NCBI RefSeq assembly: GCF_003173355.1
Contig: NZ_QGMY01000016.1
Location: forward strand, 1 to 64,000
Origin: Methanospirillum lacunae
Lineage (GTDB): Archaea > Halobacteriota > Methanomicrobia > Methanomicrobiales > Methanospirillaceae
DNA: 64,000 bases
Reading direction: 5' to 3'
The notes under the pieces are model-generated. The model worked only from the letters and a program-made list of their open reading frames with translations. It searched no databases and was not told where the DNA came from. Shown here piece after piece: positions 41,861 to 51,701 of the stretch; position 1 is the stretch's first letter, and each line of letters starts with the position of its first letter. Both the position numbers and the translations under genes were made by a program.

Positions 41861-42481
41861 ATGATTCCCCTCATGGTTGACTGTTCAAAGAGGCTGGTAA
41901 CCATCTTTGGAGGGGGAGAAGTGGGTGCACGCAAGGCCCGGTACTTTGCCGATGAAGCTGATGTTACAGTCTACAGCCGATCCTTTTCACCGGCATTTGG
42001 ATCCATTCAGGTAAAACAGATCAGAACAACAATACCCAGGGATGAAACTGCAATTTCCGATCTAATCAGAGGAACTTTCCTGGTCATCACAGCAACCTCG
42101 GATCCAGATCTCAATCAAATAATTGCAACCAGATGCAAAGCAGATGGTATTCTCTGTAATAATGCCACAGACTCTCATTCAGATGTCACCCTTCCGGCAA
42201 AAATTACAGGTGACAGATACACTATAGCAGTCAGTACCAGCGGAAGTAGTCCAGCAGTTTCCCGATTTATTCGAGAACAGATTGAAGAGATGTGGCCTGA
42301 TCTCGATAAGATGATCTCCCTGTCTGAAGAACTCAGAATGGATATGCGGACGAGAATGATTCCGGAAACCAGGAAGAGAGAGATTCTTACTGCAATTTTG
42401 CATGATCCTACAGTATGGAAGAGTCTTCGTACTGAAACAGAGGATACTCTCATGAGAGTGAAAGAGACCTACCTGACATGA
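41861..42481 (+). CDS. Precorrin-2 dehydrogenase / sirohydrochlorin ferrochelatase-type
   Basis: A 206-residue enzyme of the CysG N-terminal/Met8p type. The NAD-binding Rossmann loop FGGGEVGARKA is at the start, and the conserved Asp-containing strand and STSGSSPAVSRFIR follow. It oxidises precorrin-2 to sirohydrochlorin, the branch metabolite for F430, cobamides and sirohaem. It overlaps hemA by four bases (ATGA) and opens a six-gene tetrapyrrole operon. There is no fused methyltransferase domain; that activity is the last gene of the operon. Confidence 0.9.
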   Translation: MIPLMVDCSKRLVTIFGGGEVGARKARYFADEADVTVYSRSFSPAFGSIQVKQIRTTIPRDETAISDLIRGTFLVITATSDPDLNQIIATRCKADGILCNNATDSHSDVTLPAKITGDRYTIAVSTSGSSPAVSRFIREQIEEMWPDLDKMISLSEELRMDMRTRMIPETRKREILTAILHDPTVWKSLRTETEDTLMRVKETYLT

Positions 42482-43746
42482 GACAAACTCTTTTTGCTCC
42501 ACTTACTATTGCGGGCATATCACATCATACCGCTTCGGTTCCGGAGATAGAAGAGTTCAGATTTACTGATGAAGACGTATTCCTTACTGAAGCCCGGGAG
42601 TGGTTCAAAGGAGTTGCACTTCTCCAGACCTGTAACCGAGTTGAAGTTATTGTTCATGGAGAACCGGATATCCTCGCTGAATTTCTTAAGAGCAGGGGAA
42701 GATCAAGGTTCAGACTCTATCAGGATCAGGAAGCACTCTCACACCTGCTTGAGCTCGCAGCAGGGATTGATTCACTTATCATCGGAGAAGATCAGATTCT
42801 TGGACAACTCAGAAGAACTCTGACAAAGTCTGAAGAACTGGGGGTTGCTAGTCCCATCCTGACGCTCTGTATCAACAAGGCTATTCATACAGGATCCGAG
42901 GTCCGTAGAAGAACCGGGATAAATAACGGGGCAATATCAGTCGGGTCAGCAGCAGTGCTTTTAGCCGAAGAGCAGCTCCATACCCTGGAGGGAAAACGTA
43001 TCCTAATCCTTGGTAGCGGGGAGATGGGAGTGCTTGTCACACAGGCTCTTGCGGCAAAACAGCTTTCTGCCATTTATGTTGCAAACCGGACGCTTGACAG
43101 AGCTCGGGTCCTTGCCCATAAAATTGACGGAACAGCAGTACCGATGGATGATCTCTACCGGTATCTAGCCCTTTCAGACGTTGTAATCTGTTGCACGGCT
43201 GCCCCACATCCGGTCATCCGTGCTAACGATGTCAGAGAAGCAATGAAAGGCAGAACCTGGCCACTCGACGGGGTAGTAAAACCTGTCATCATCGTTGATA
43301 TTGCCCAGCCGCGTGATGTGGAAGAGGAGGTTGGAAAGATTGACGGAGTCTGTCTTTTTACTATTGACGATCTCAGACAGGTCAATGACGCCACTTCCCA
43401 GCTCAGACGAGAGGCAGCAACTCACGCCAGACTTTTCCTTGAAGAGGAACTTGATCAGTTTATCAAACTGTATAATCGCCGGGCTGCAGACGAGACCCTT
43501 GCTACCCTCCATACCTGGGCCGAAACGGTCAGGGTCCGGGAACGTGACAGGGCATTTGCCAGACTGCAGGGATATGATGATCATGCCCATGAGATTGTTG
43601 AGGATCTGACCAGGGCTCTGACCAGAAAACTCCTGGCTGATGTGACCATGTCAATTCGGTTCTGTGCGGAACGGGGCGAGATAGCCCTGGCCGAAGAACT
43701 TGTATCGGCAATTACCAGAGGAGAAGGACTATGTTCCCGCAAATAA
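42478..43746 (+). CDS. hemA: Glutamyl-tRNA reductase
   Basis: A 422-residue NADPH-dependent enzyme that reduces glutamyl-tRNA(Glu) to glutamate-1-semialdehyde. The N-terminal catalytic domain has the nucleophile Cys in LLQTCNRVEV, near residue 48. The conserved GEDQILGQL segment follows, then the NADPH-binding ILGSGEMG loop and a C-terminal helical dimerisation domain. It starts within the previous stop and its end overlaps hemB by 16 bases, so the whole operon is tightly coupled. Confidence 0.96.
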   Translation: MRQTLFAPLTIAGISHHTASVPEIEEFRFTDEDVFLTEAREWFKGVALLQTCNRVEVIVHGEPDILAEFLKSRGRSRFRLYQDQEALSHLLELAAGIDSLIIGEDQILGQLRRTLTKSEELGVASPILTLCINKAIHTGSEVRRRTGINNGAISVGSAAVLLAEEQLHTLEGKRILILGSGEMGVLVTQALAAKQLSAIYVANRTLDRARVLAHKIDGTAVPMDDLYRYLALSDVVICCTAAPHPVIRANDVREAMKGRTWPLDGVVKPVIIVDIAQPRDVEEEVGKIDGVCLFTIDDLRQVNDATSQLRREAATHARLFLEEELDQFIKLYNRRAADETLATLHTWAETVRVRERDRAFARLQGYDDHAHEIVEDLTRALTRKLLADVTMSIRFCAERGEIALAEELVSAITRGEGLCSRK

Positions 43747-44714
43747 GATTGAGACGACTCAGGCGGCGCCAGATACGCCCGCTTCTGAACGAGACCCGTA
43801 TCGCAAAGACTGACCTTATTGCACCCCTGTTTTTTGATGAAACAGCAGAATCTCCAATACCAATCGCATCAATGCCCGGAGTTGAACGGTATCCTCCGGA
43901 AATGGCTGATAAAGTATGTAAAAACCTTGCATCTGTTGGTATCAAAGCAGTTCTTCTCTTTGGAATACCAAAGGTGAAGGATGAAGCAGCCTCAGGGGCA
44001 TTTGCGCCGGATGGGGTCATTCAGCAAACAATAAAAAAAATACGAACTGCTGTTCCTGAAATGGTAATCATCACTGATCTCTGTGCATGCGAGTATACAT
44101 CACATGGACACTGCGGGATCATAGGTGACTGCAGAGACGGGATAGATCTAAAAAACGACGAATCACTCGCCCTGATGCAGAAGATCGCTGTTTCCCATGT
44201 TGCTGCCGGTGCAGATATCATTGCCCCGTCATGTATGCTCGATGGAATGGTGACAGCCATCAGATCCGCCCTTGACGAGAATGGATATGAGGAGATCCCG
44301 ATCATGTCCTACTCCTCCAAGTTTTCAAGCAGTCTTTATGGCCCGTTCCGTGATGCAGCAGGATCAGGATACTCATTTGGGGACCGGACCACATATCAGG
44401 AACCTGTCGGAAACCGACGCGAAGCGATCAGAGAATCTGAACTTGATGCAGCTGAAGGAGCTGACATTCTGATGGTCAAGCCTGCCGGATGGTTTGGTGA
44501 CATTATTTCTGATGTTGCAACTCTTGGCCTTCCAGTAGCAGCCTATCAGGTATCAGGTGAGTACTCAATGATCAAGGCAGCGGCTATAAACGGCTGGCTT
44601 GATGAAAAACGGGTGGTGATGGAGAGCCTTATATCGCTCAGGAGGGCAGGGGCCGATCTGATCATCACCTATTTTGCTGAATCAGTATGCAGGTGGATCG
44701 ATGAAGAGCAGTGA
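43731..44714 (+). CDS. hemB: Delta-aminolevulinic acid dehydratase (porphobilinogen synthase)
   Basis: A 327-residue TIM-barrel enzyme that joins two 5-aminolevulinate molecules. A cysteine-rich zinc site is present ([12 protein letters not shown] near residue 120). The two Schiff-base lysines fall in the [10 protein letters not shown] and MVKPA segments. The C-terminus overlaps the hemL start by 14 bases. Confidence 0.96.
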   Translation: MFPQIRLRRLRRRQIRPLLNETRIAKTDLIAPLFFDETAESPIPIASMPGVERYPPEMADKVCKNLASVGIKAVLLFGIPKVKDEAASGAFAPDGVIQQTIKKIRTAVPEMVIITDLCACEYTSHGHCGIIGDCRDGIDLKNDESLALMQKIAVSHVAAGADIIAPSCMLDGMVTAIRSALDENGYEEIPIMSYSSKFSSSLYGPFRDAAGSGYSFGDRTTYQEPVGNRREAIRESELDAAEGADILMVKPAGWFGDIISDVATLGLPVAAYQVSGEYSMIKAAAINGWLDEKRVVMESLISLRRAGADLIITYFAESVCRWIDEEQ

Positions 44715-45942
44715 ATTATACAATATTGCTAAACAGGTAATTCCTGGCGGTGTTTCAAGTCCTGTCAGGGCAATACAGCCATACCCGTTTTATGTCACAT
44801 CTGGACATGGGCCCAGACTGACAACTGTAGACGATGCGGATCTCATCGACTGTTGTTGTGCATACGGACCCCTGATCCTCGGCCATGCCCATCCAGTCAT
44901 AAAAGAGGCAATCATAGGGCAGCTCTCTGATGGGTGGCTGTATGGAACACCTGCTCCCGCGGAGATAACACTTGCAGAGCAGGTGATCAGAGATCATCCA
45001 TCAATTGAGATGGTACGGTTTGTCTCATCAGGATCAGAGGCGACCATGGCTGCACTCAGACTTGCACGAGGATTTACCGGCAGGACTGATATCATCAAGA
45101 TCGAAGGCGGGTTTCATGGAGCACATGATGCTGTTTTAGTTCAGGCTGGATCAGGATGTACAACCCTTGGACAGCCTGATTCAGCAGGGGTCCCAGCTGA
45201 TCTTGTAAAGCATACACGACAGATCCCATACAACGACATCGAGTCACTCACATCACTTCTGGAAAAAGATTCATCATCAATTGCTGCCCTCATCATGGAA
45301 CCTGTTCTTGGTAATATTGGCCCGATTCTGCCTGAAAAGGGGTACCTAGAAGAGGTGAGATCGGTGACTGCAGAACATGATGTCCTTCTCATCTTTGATG
45401 AAGTTATCACCGGGTACCGTCTCGGCATAGGCGGGGCGCAGCAGTACTTTGGGATCAGACCTGACCTGACGACACTAGGAAAGATCCTTGGAGGGGGACT
45501 TCCCATCGGGGCATTTGGAGGAAGAAAAGATATCATGAGCATGATTGCACCAGCCGGACCGGTGTATCAGGCCGGGACGTTCTCCGGAAACCCACTATCA
45601 CTCACAGCAGGAATTGCTACACTGGAATGGATACATAAGCACCCAGAAATGTATGGAGATCTCGAATCAAAGACAAAAATAATTGAAGATGCATGTACCG
45701 GGAAAGGTGGCTCATTTGTCCGGATTGGATCGATGTTCAAGTACTACTTCAGAAACCAGCCTCCTAGAAACTACCGTGAAGCCAAAGAAGCAGATACCAC
45801 AGCATTCAGATCATTCTGGGAAAAAATGCTCAAAGCAAGAATCTTCCTCCCACCTTCCCAGTTCGAGACAAATTTTATCTCTGTAGCACATTCAGAACGT
45901 GAAATAGAGGCTATAAGCCAGGCATACAAGGCATGCATCTGA
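44701..45942 (+). CDS. hemL: Glutamate-1-semialdehyde 2,1-aminomutase
   Basis: A 413-residue PLP enzyme that makes 5-aminolevulinate. The PLP lysine is in [12 protein letters not shown], and the [13 protein letters not shown] loop near residue 110 is typical. The ATG at 44701 is used; a frame from 44674 would add nine residues read from hemB. The start lies inside hemB and the end overlaps hemC by 10 bases. Confidence 0.95.
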   Translation: MKSSELYNIAKQVIPGGVSSPVRAIQPYPFYVTSGHGPRLTTVDDADLIDCCCAYGPLILGHAHPVIKEAIIGQLSDGWLYGTPAPAEITLAEQVIRDHPSIEMVRFVSSGSEATMAALRLARGFTGRTDIIKIEGGFHGAHDAVLVQAGSGCTTLGQPDSAGVPADLVKHTRQIPYNDIESLTSLLEKDSSSIAALIMEPVLGNIGPILPEKGYLEEVRSVTAEHDVLLIFDEVITGYRLGIGGAQQYFGIRPDLTTLGKILGGGLPIGAFGGRKDIMSMIAPAGPVYQAGTFSGNPLSLTAGIATLEWIHKHPEMYGDLESKTKIIEDACTGKGGSFVRIGSMFKYYFRNQPPRNYREAKEADTTAFRSFWEKMLKARIFLPPSQFETNFISVAHSEREIEAISQAYKACI

Positions 45943-46820
45943 AAATTGGAACCAGAAGTTCGATGCTGGCCCGGGCACAGGCAGAAAAGGTTGCAGGGCT
46001 TCTTGAAAAAGAGGGAGTCACAACAGAACTTGTGTTCATATCAACTGTTGGTGATGAGAAGACCGGAGTACCTCTCCATGAGATAGGTGGCCAGGGAGTT
46101 TTTGTCAGAGCCCTTGATGATGCTCTCATAAACAGAGAGATTGACATCGCAGTTCACTCGATGAAGGACATTCCGGCTGAGCGGCCCGAAGGTCTGACGA
46201 CTTCAGCAATCCTGAAACGGGATTCTCCTGCAGATTATGTTGTGACTGAGAAGGATCACGATGCCATCAGAGTCATCGGAACTTCCAGTACCAGACGCAC
46301 TGCCCAGTTGAAGCGTAACTGGTCAGGGATATCGATACTCCCCCTCAGAGGAAATGTTGATACGCGTCTTGGAAAACTGAAAGCTGGAGAATACGATGCA
46401 ATTGTCCTTGCCGAGGCCGGACTGCAGCGTCTCTCACTTTCTCTTCCCGGATTCAGACTTGATCCCACAATCCATGTTCCCTCTACCAACCAGGGGACGA
46501 TTGCTGTAGTGAGCAGAAACGAGCCTCCAGTTAGAGGGATACTCGCAACCATTGACGACGAGATCACCAGAACAGATACCCTGATCGAACGGGCAGTCAT
46601 GGAAGAGATAGGTGGCGGATGTTATACACCATTGGGAATATTCTGCAAAGACCGCCATCTGATCACTGAGGTGCTCTCACTTGAGGGAGATCGGGTTTTC
46701 AGGCTGGAGCAGAAGATCAGCGATCTGGATCAGGCACATGCCTTCGGTACTGAGATCAGGAAAGGCGGACGTGAGTTGATTGATGAAGCCTATTTGAGGT
46801 TGGGACTTTCACATGACTGA
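45933..46820 (+). CDS. hemC: Hydroxymethylbilane synthase (porphobilinogen deaminase)
   Basis: A 295-residue enzyme that polymerises four porphobilinogens. It begins with the signature [13 protein letters not shown]. The dipyrromethane cofactor cysteine is in GGGCYTPLG near residue 228, and the arginine-rich [12 protein letters not shown] and [12 protein letters not shown] motifs are present. It overlaps the following methyltransferase gene by eight bases. Confidence 0.96.
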   Translation: MHLKIGTRSSMLARAQAEKVAGLLEKEGVTTELVFISTVGDEKTGVPLHEIGGQGVFVRALDDALINREIDIAVHSMKDIPAERPEGLTTSAILKRDSPADYVVTEKDHDAIRVIGTSSTRRTAQLKRNWSGISILPLRGNVDTRLGKLKAGEYDAIVLAEAGLQRLSLSLPGFRLDPTIHVPSTNQGTIAVVSRNEPPVRGILATIDDEITRTDTLIERAVMEEIGGGCYTPLGIFCKDRHLITEVLSLEGDRVFRLEQKISDLDQAHAFGTEIRKGGRELIDEAYLRLGLSHD

Positions 46821-47559
46821 AACTAGAGGTAAAGTATTTCTGGTCGGATCAGGACCGGGAGGGTGCGGAATGCTGACAATCCGGGCCCGGGAAGTGATAG
46901 ATCAGGCTGAAGTAATTTTGTTTGACCAGCTTCCAGGAGATGAGGTACTCTCTTCCCTTCCAAAAAGTGCTGAACTGATAGATGTAGGAAAATATGCTGA
47001 CAAACACACCCGCAAGCAGAATGAGATAGAAGACCTCATGATCCAGCGAGCCAAACAAGGAAAACGGGTGGTCAGGCTCAAGGGTGGAGATCCTTTCATG
47101 TTCGGCAGGGGTGGGGAAGAACTTGAAACCTGCAGAGAACATGGGATCCCGGTTGAAGTGGTTCCAGGGGTGACAAGTGCCATCGCTGTGCCTGCATCAG
47201 TAGGTATACCAGTTACTCACAGGAAATGGGCATCACAGGTAACAGTTATCACAGGAAATGAAGACCCGACAAAAGAAGAATCTGCAATCGACTGGGAATG
47301 GCTTGCACGTAGCAGAGGAACGATCGTAATCCTCATGGGTGTAAAAAATCTTCCCACGATTGCGGAAACCCTGATAAAATTTGGAAGAGAACCCGAGACT
47401 CCGGTTGCAGTCATCGAACGTGGACTCAGACCTGATCAGCGCGAGACGATCGGAACACTAGCCACAATTGCTGAGAAGGCAGCTGCGGCAGGTGTCAAAC
47501 CCCCGGCAGTCATCGTCATAGGCGGGGTTGTTGAGATGTACCGATCTGATGAAGAGTGA
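46813..47559 (+). CDS. cobA: Uroporphyrinogen-III C-methyltransferase
   Basis: A 248-residue SAM-dependent enzyme that makes precorrin-2. The glycine-rich VGSGPGG at the N-terminus, the GDPFMFGRGGEE loop and the PGVTSAIAVPASVGIPVTHR segment are family hallmarks. It is the last gene of the operon. No uroporphyrinogen-III synthase (hemD) follows, although hemD often stands beside cobA in methanogens; it must be elsewhere. Confidence 0.95.
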   Translation: MTETRGKVFLVGSGPGGCGMLTIRAREVIDQAEVILFDQLPGDEVLSSLPKSAELIDVGKYADKHTRKQNEIEDLMIQRAKQGKRVVRLKGGDPFMFGRGGEELETCREHGIPVEVVPGVTSAIAVPASVGIPVTHRKWASQVTVITGNEDPTKEESAIDWEWLARSRGTIVILMGVKNLPTIAETLIKFGREPETPVAVIERGLRPDQRETIGTLATIAEKAAAAGVKPPAVIVIGGVVEMYRSDEE

Positions 47560-47684
47560 ATGGTCCGGCCGCCATTCCAAAAAAGCCAGTAAGACCCCTT
47601 TCCTTTTTGTAAAACTCAGCATACTATTCTTTTTCCAATGGGAGAAGGATTATTATCCACTACCCGGATAGTATCGATCATGAC

Positions 47685-47710
47685 AGGGTGATGCTACCCT
47701 GCAGGAGAGG
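47685..47710 (+). promoter_or_regulatory. Hairpin and strong ribosome-binding site before the first PPC-like gene
   Basis: AGGGT-GATGCT-ACCCT (47685-47700) can form a five-pair hairpin directly ahead of AGGAGAGG, which lies four bases before the ATG at 47715. The hairpin does not cover the binding site; it may stabilise the mRNA end. Confidence 0.35.
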
Positions 47711-47714
47711 AAAA

Positions 47715-48653
47715 ATGAATTCATCCAGGTTATACAGTGGCTTATCAACGCTGTTTCTCGTCCTTCTCCTTGCCGTGAGTACAGCTTCAGCTGGATCTCA
47801 GGTCTCCTGGACGAAATCCGGACTCCTGTACTCAGGACAGGGGATCGTTCATCAACTCCAGATCGATTGCAGCACCCAGCTTGTGCTACATGCACCGGTT
47901 GGCACTGTATTTGATCTCTATGCGATGAAAAATGACAACCCATTCAGTTCCTGTCAGGGAGTCTCTTACATCATAACTCATCATGACCGGGCTTCAATCG
48001 GAAGAGGTGGAATTAGTTCACTTACCCTTGAACCGGGAACCTGGTGTGTGGCAGTTTATGCCAGTAAGGGAAGTGGCCAGTATCAGCTTGAAGGAAGCAG
48101 TACATGTCCGGTTCCTCTGCATCCCTATTGGGATGCCTGTTTCGATAATGTCTGTTGTGATGATCAGTGTCAGCCAGGCTGTACTCCAATCAAAACGGAT
48201 GTGAAAACAGGATATCTCTATCAGGGGCAGAGTAGAACATTCGGCTACTACATTCCTGCAGAGCGATCCTATATCGAGTGGATCCTTACCGGGCCATGTG
48301 GTAGCGAGATCATCCCTATGAGTATGATGTCAGCCGGGGATATTCGAACGATGCGAACCAGATTCTGTGGTCCAGATTTTGATCTCTACATTTACAAACA
48401 GGAGAAACACAGAAACTGGGGGTGGTACGCCGATTATGCAGATACAGAATCAGGATCTGACGGGTATGTTGGTATATCATACCCAGAGACCGGAGCCACG
48501 TACTACGCTCAGGTATATGCCAAACAGGGAAGTGGAACATACACCCTGACCTGCCGGAGTTATACCTGCCAGGACGAAGTGGTCATGATGATGAAGCAGA
48601 CCGATTTTTCATCAATGATGTACACAGCAACGTCTGTTGCTCCACCATCATGA
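47715..48653 (+). CDS. Secreted protein with two PPC-like domains, copy 1
   Basis: A 312-residue exported protein. The signal peptide covers about residues 1-28. Two beta-sandwich domains (about 30-130 and 160-290) follow the PPC pattern: an opening G-x-L-Y-x-G-Q strand, a D-L/F-x-L-Y core (FDLYAM and FDLYIYK) and a final G-x-Y-x-L strand. Between them lies a cysteine-rich hinge with six cysteines (CFDNVCCDDQCQPGC). PPC domains usually trail secreted peptidases, but no catalytic domain is present. The ATG at 47715 has AGGAGAGG upstream. The next gene is a paralogue. Role unknown, perhaps structural or adhesive. Confidence 0.75.
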   Translation: MNSSRLYSGLSTLFLVLLLAVSTASAGSQVSWTKSGLLYSGQGIVHQLQIDCSTQLVLHAPVGTVFDLYAMKNDNPFSSCQGVSYIITHHDRASIGRGGISSLTLEPGTWCVAVYASKGSGQYQLEGSSTCPVPLHPYWDACFDNVCCDDQCQPGCTPIKTDVKTGYLYQGQSRTFGYYIPAERSYIEWILTGPCGSEIIPMSMMSAGDIRTMRTRFCGPDFDLYIYKQEKHRNWGWYADYADTESGSDGYVGISYPETGATYYAQVYAKQGSGTYTLTCRSYTCQDEVVMMMKQTDFSSMMYTATSVAPPS

Positions 48654-48680
48654 GGAGAAATCAGGACGAATTCACCTCTG

Positions 48681-48689
48681 TATAAATGG
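48681..48689 (+). promoter_or_regulatory. Candidate TATA box for the second PPC-like gene
   Basis: TATAAATGG lies about 75 bases ahead of the ATG at 48760, predicting a leader of about 50 bases that contains the GGGGAG ribosome-binding site at 48748-48753. Confidence 0.4.
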
Positions 48690-48759
48690 AGAAGATTGAT
48701 TAGGAACCTTGAGTAAGATCATAGAGTCAGAGCATAGTACAATGTTAGGGGAGTGGAAA

Positions 48760-49701
48760 ATGAAATACATTTCAGGATATCTGACCGCTGCAGTGATCCT
48801 TGTGGTCATGGCAGCATGCATTGCACCCGGGTCGGCAAGTTCCGGGTACTTCTGGTCAAAGAGCGGATACCTCTATCAGGGGCAGGCCGCAACATATGAA
48901 ATCCAGGTGGACTGCGGGGCCCAGTTGGTTTTGAACGCACCTTATGGGGCAGATTTTGATATCTATGCCATGAGAAGCCCGGTTGGAAGCTGGCCAAATG
49001 AAAATTACATCATGGCACACTACGACAAGTCAGAAACCTCATACAACCAAGTGAAGTACCTGAATCTGGACAAAGGATCCTGGTACGTTGTGGTGTATTC
49101 CTCATCTGGATACGGTCAGTTCACACTTGATGCATCAAACACATGTACCGGACCAAACCCACCATATCCAGACCCATGTTATGGCAATCCGAATTGCGGG
49201 GGAACCACTTGTGCTCCGGCAGCAGATGATGTCAAAACCGGGTACCTGAATTCAGGAGAGGCAAAGACCTACACCTATCAGATCATGGGTGACCGTAACT
49301 ACATCGAGTGGATCCTGACAGGCCCCTGTGGCAATGAAGTCATCCCGATGGCAATGATGTCGGCAAGTGATGTCAGCACAATGCGGACCAGTTACTGTGG
49401 ACCTGACTTCTCGCTTTACATCTACAAGGACTGTGATCCACGGTACAGCAGTTGTGCAGCAACCCGGGCAGATACAAGCAGTGGTTCAAACAAGTACGTA
49501 GGAATCACGTACCCGACAACCGGTTCCCGATATTACGCTCTCGTCTATGCAAAGAATGGCAGTGGGTCATATACACTCCATGCACGGAGTTACAAATGCC
49601 AGAGTGATGTCATCGCCATGATGGCAAAACCAGACATGGTCTCCATGATGAGCACTGCCACTGATATCGAAGCTCCGGTAAGCGTTCTTGGAACTTCGTA
49701 A
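48760..49701 (+). CDS. Secreted protein with two PPC-like domains, copy 2
   Basis: A 313-residue paralogue of the preceding gene with the same plan: signal peptide, PPC-like domain, cysteine-bearing hinge, second PPC-like domain. The stretch EWILTGPCG through MRTSYCGPDF is nearly identical between the copies, including both cysteines, while the hinge has diverged and is Pro/Gly/Asn-rich. The ATG at 48760 is set by the GGGGAG site and the start of the signal peptide. A strong hairpin terminator follows the stop. It probably arose by tandem duplication. Confidence 0.75.
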   Translation: MKYISGYLTAAVILVVMAACIAPGSASSGYFWSKSGYLYQGQAATYEIQVDCGAQLVLNAPYGADFDIYAMRSPVGSWPNENYIMAHYDKSETSYNQVKYLNLDKGSWYVVVYSSSGYGQFTLDASNTCTGPNPPYPDPCYGNPNCGGTTCAPAADDVKTGYLNSGEAKTYTYQIMGDRNYIEWILTGPCGNEVIPMAMMSASDVSTMRTSYCGPDFSLYIYKDCDPRYSSCAATRADTSSGSNKYVGITYPTTGSRYYALVYAKNGSGSYTLHARSYKCQSDVIAMMAKPDMVSMMSTATDIEAPVSVLGTS

Positions 49702-49709
49702 AAAACACA

Positions 49710-49737
49710 GCCACCAGAGGTGGCCACATCTTTTTTT
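49710..49737 (+). terminator. Hairpin plus T-run terminator
   Basis: GCCACC-AGA-GGTGGC (49710-49724) followed after six bases by seven T residues has the form of an intrinsic terminator for the PPC-like gene. Archaeal termination usually needs only the T-run, so the hairpin is notable. Confidence 0.65.
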
Positions 49738-49789
49738 GTATACAATTATGAGGAGAGAACCTCAAATTTCCGGAAAAAAGAGCTTGATA

Positions 49790-51046
49790 TTATTCTAACA
49801 AGTGAACAAGCAGTCCACTCAGGAGTTTTGGCTCAAACCATGTGGACTTCGGGGGCATAATACCACCGTCATCTGCAATCGCACAGACAGTTTGTACATC
49901 CACGGGTTGCATGGCAATCGCTGCAACGTATTCTCCTGAGTCTACCTTTATCATCAGATCGCGGATGGGTCGGGCCCCACCCAGGTACTGGAGCCGTGCA
50001 TCTCCCCGTGAATCAGTGATCCCAAGAAACGGGACCAGAACCTGATCCTGCAGAACAGAAACATCAAGAGAATCTATACGTGATACTGCACCCGAGATCT
50101 GGATTGCGCATTCATACCATCTTCCTTCCAGGTAAAGATGGAAGACATGAAGCCCTGTTTTTTTCTGCTTTGGAGTGATCGAGTACGAAGAGGGCTCAAC
50201 TCCCTCAAATGGCGTTATGGTTGCAACCGCACGAAGGGCAGTCAAAAAGGTTTGAGGAGTATAATCACCGAGGGAGGTTAGCAAACGGCTGTACCCGTGT
50301 ACCTTAACCTCATCTTCTGCAAAGACGACCCCCATAACATGCCAGGTCTCTTCGGGAATGTTGATACCCTTTTCAATCCTGCGTTCCGCAACATTCAGGG
50401 CAGATTTGCATCGGTGATGACCATCAGCAATATAGAGTGCAGGGATTTTACCAAATGCATCAACAATTAGTTTGATCTTTTCGGAGTCACGCACTGCAAA
50501 GATCTGATGAATGCTTCCATTTGCTGCAGTGACTTCCATGAGAGGAGTTCCAGTAACAGACTTGCTGAGAAGTGTTGCCACTACATCGTTCTTCAGATGA
50601 AGCAAAACAACGGGCCCGGTATTGGCATTCATGGCATCGATGTGTCTTGTCCGATCCTCCTCCTTGTCATACCGGGTCAATTCATGACGGTGAATAACTC
50701 CAGACTTGTATTCACGGGCATCCACACAACATGAAAGACCGGTGTACGATCGTCCCTCATGGAGAACCCGGTATACGTAGAGGAAGGGAACTGATTCCTG
50801 AACACATATTCCATCAGATATATACTCATCAAATATTTTTTTGGAGAGAGCATAGACCTGATCAGAATATGGATCTGTGTCAGGCAGCAGGGCGTCTGCT
50901 CTGCTAATCCGAAGGAAACTGAGCGGTTGATTGTTGATGATCTCCCGTGCCTCCGAAGCACTTACCACATCATAAGGAACTGCAGCGATCGCCTGTGCCT
51001 TTCCATCAGCAGGTCTCACGGCAGCAAAAGGATATATATGAACCAT
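49790..51046 (-). CDS. DUF1015-family protein
   Basis: A 418-residue soluble protein of the DUF1015 family. Conserved pieces are AVPYDVVSASEA at the N-terminus, the HRHELTRYDKEEDR segment and the ADGHHRCKSA motif of the central ParB/sulfiredoxin-like region. ParB-fold relatives include ADP- or ATP-dependent kinases of free serine, and in other genomes DUF1015 genes often stand near serA, but here serA is 41 kb away. The function is therefore not assigned. It is divergent from rimI. Confidence 0.8.
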   Translation of the reverse strand: MVHIYPFAAVRPADGKAQAIAAVPYDVVSASEAREIINNQPLSFLRISRADALLPDTDPYSDQVYALSKKIFDEYISDGICVQESVPFLYVYRVLHEGRSYTGLSCCVDAREYKSGVIHRHELTRYDKEEDRTRHIDAMNANTGPVVLLHLKNDVVATLLSKSVTGTPLMEVTAANGSIHQIFAVRDSEKIKLIVDAFGKIPALYIADGHHRCKSALNVAERRIEKGINIPEETWHVMGVVFAEDEVKVHGYSRLLTSLGDYTPQTFLTALRAVATITPFEGVEPSSYSITPKQKKTGLHVFHLYLEGRWYECAIQISGAVSRIDSLDVSVLQDQVLVPFLGITDSRGDARLQYLGGARPIRDLMIKVDSGEYVAAIAMQPVDVQTVCAIADDGGIMPPKSTWFEPKLLSGLLVHLLE

Positions 51047-51120
51047 GTGTCTGACACCAGTCTGATTATACGTATCCCCCTGCCCCTATAAGAGTGCAGT
51101 GACAAACCAGTACCGGAAAT

Positions 51121-51585
51121 ATGGAGAACAGGAGTCTGCAGATCCGCAAAATGAAAGAGGCTGATATCCCTGCCGTTGAATCTATTGAACAGAAATCATT
51201 TTCAGATTTCTGGAGCCGGGATACTCTTGAAGAGGCTCTTGAAATTTTTCCAGATACCAATTTTATTGCTGAGTCACAAGAGGGAATCGCCGGGTATATC
51301 ATCTGTGGAGTGGAAGATACCGGTGAAGACATATATGGCCATATCTGCAGTCTTGCAGTATCGCCATTCCACCGGGGGTCAGGAATTGGCTCTGCTCTGG
51401 TGCAACGGGCTGAGTACCAGGTCATGCTCAAGGGCGCTACAGCCATGCAGCTTGAGGTCAGGATATCAAACCAGCCCGCACAAAAATTTTATAAAAAACT
51501 TGGATATGAACCGGTGTTTCAGTATGCAGGATACTATGCAAACACCGAAGATGCAATCGTCATGATGCGATGGTTCAGGTATTGA
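51121..51585 (+). CDS. rimI: Ribosomal-protein-alanine N-acetyltransferase (RimI-type GNAT)
   Basis: A 154-residue GNAT acetyltransferase. The acetyl-CoA loop is SPFHRGSGIGSAL, following a SLAV strand, and the C-terminal FYKKLGYEPVFQYAGYY segment is the family end. The archaeal member acetylates protein N-termini co-translationally with broad specificity. The gene stands alone between DUF1015 and the CAP protein. Confidence 0.88.
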   Translation: MENRSLQIRKMKEADIPAVESIEQKSFSDFWSRDTLEEALEIFPDTNFIAESQEGIAGYIICGVEDTGEDIYGHICSLAVSPFHRGSGIGSALVQRAEYQVMLKGATAMQLEVRISNQPAQKFYKKLGYEPVFQYAGYYANTEDAIVMMRWFRY

Positions 51586-51701
51586 CCCATCATTCTCTCA
51601 TGGCGACTAAAACATAGGAACACCGTGAACTAATTATTCTCTGAACCTGAACCTTTCCTTACTATCCTGATCACCAGACCTGTGATCGGGAGTGATATAT
51701 C

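Noticed and set aside
42885-43609. Several frames of 60-138 codons on both strands inside hemA
   Set aside because: They overlap a gene with clear catalytic motifs and have none of their own.
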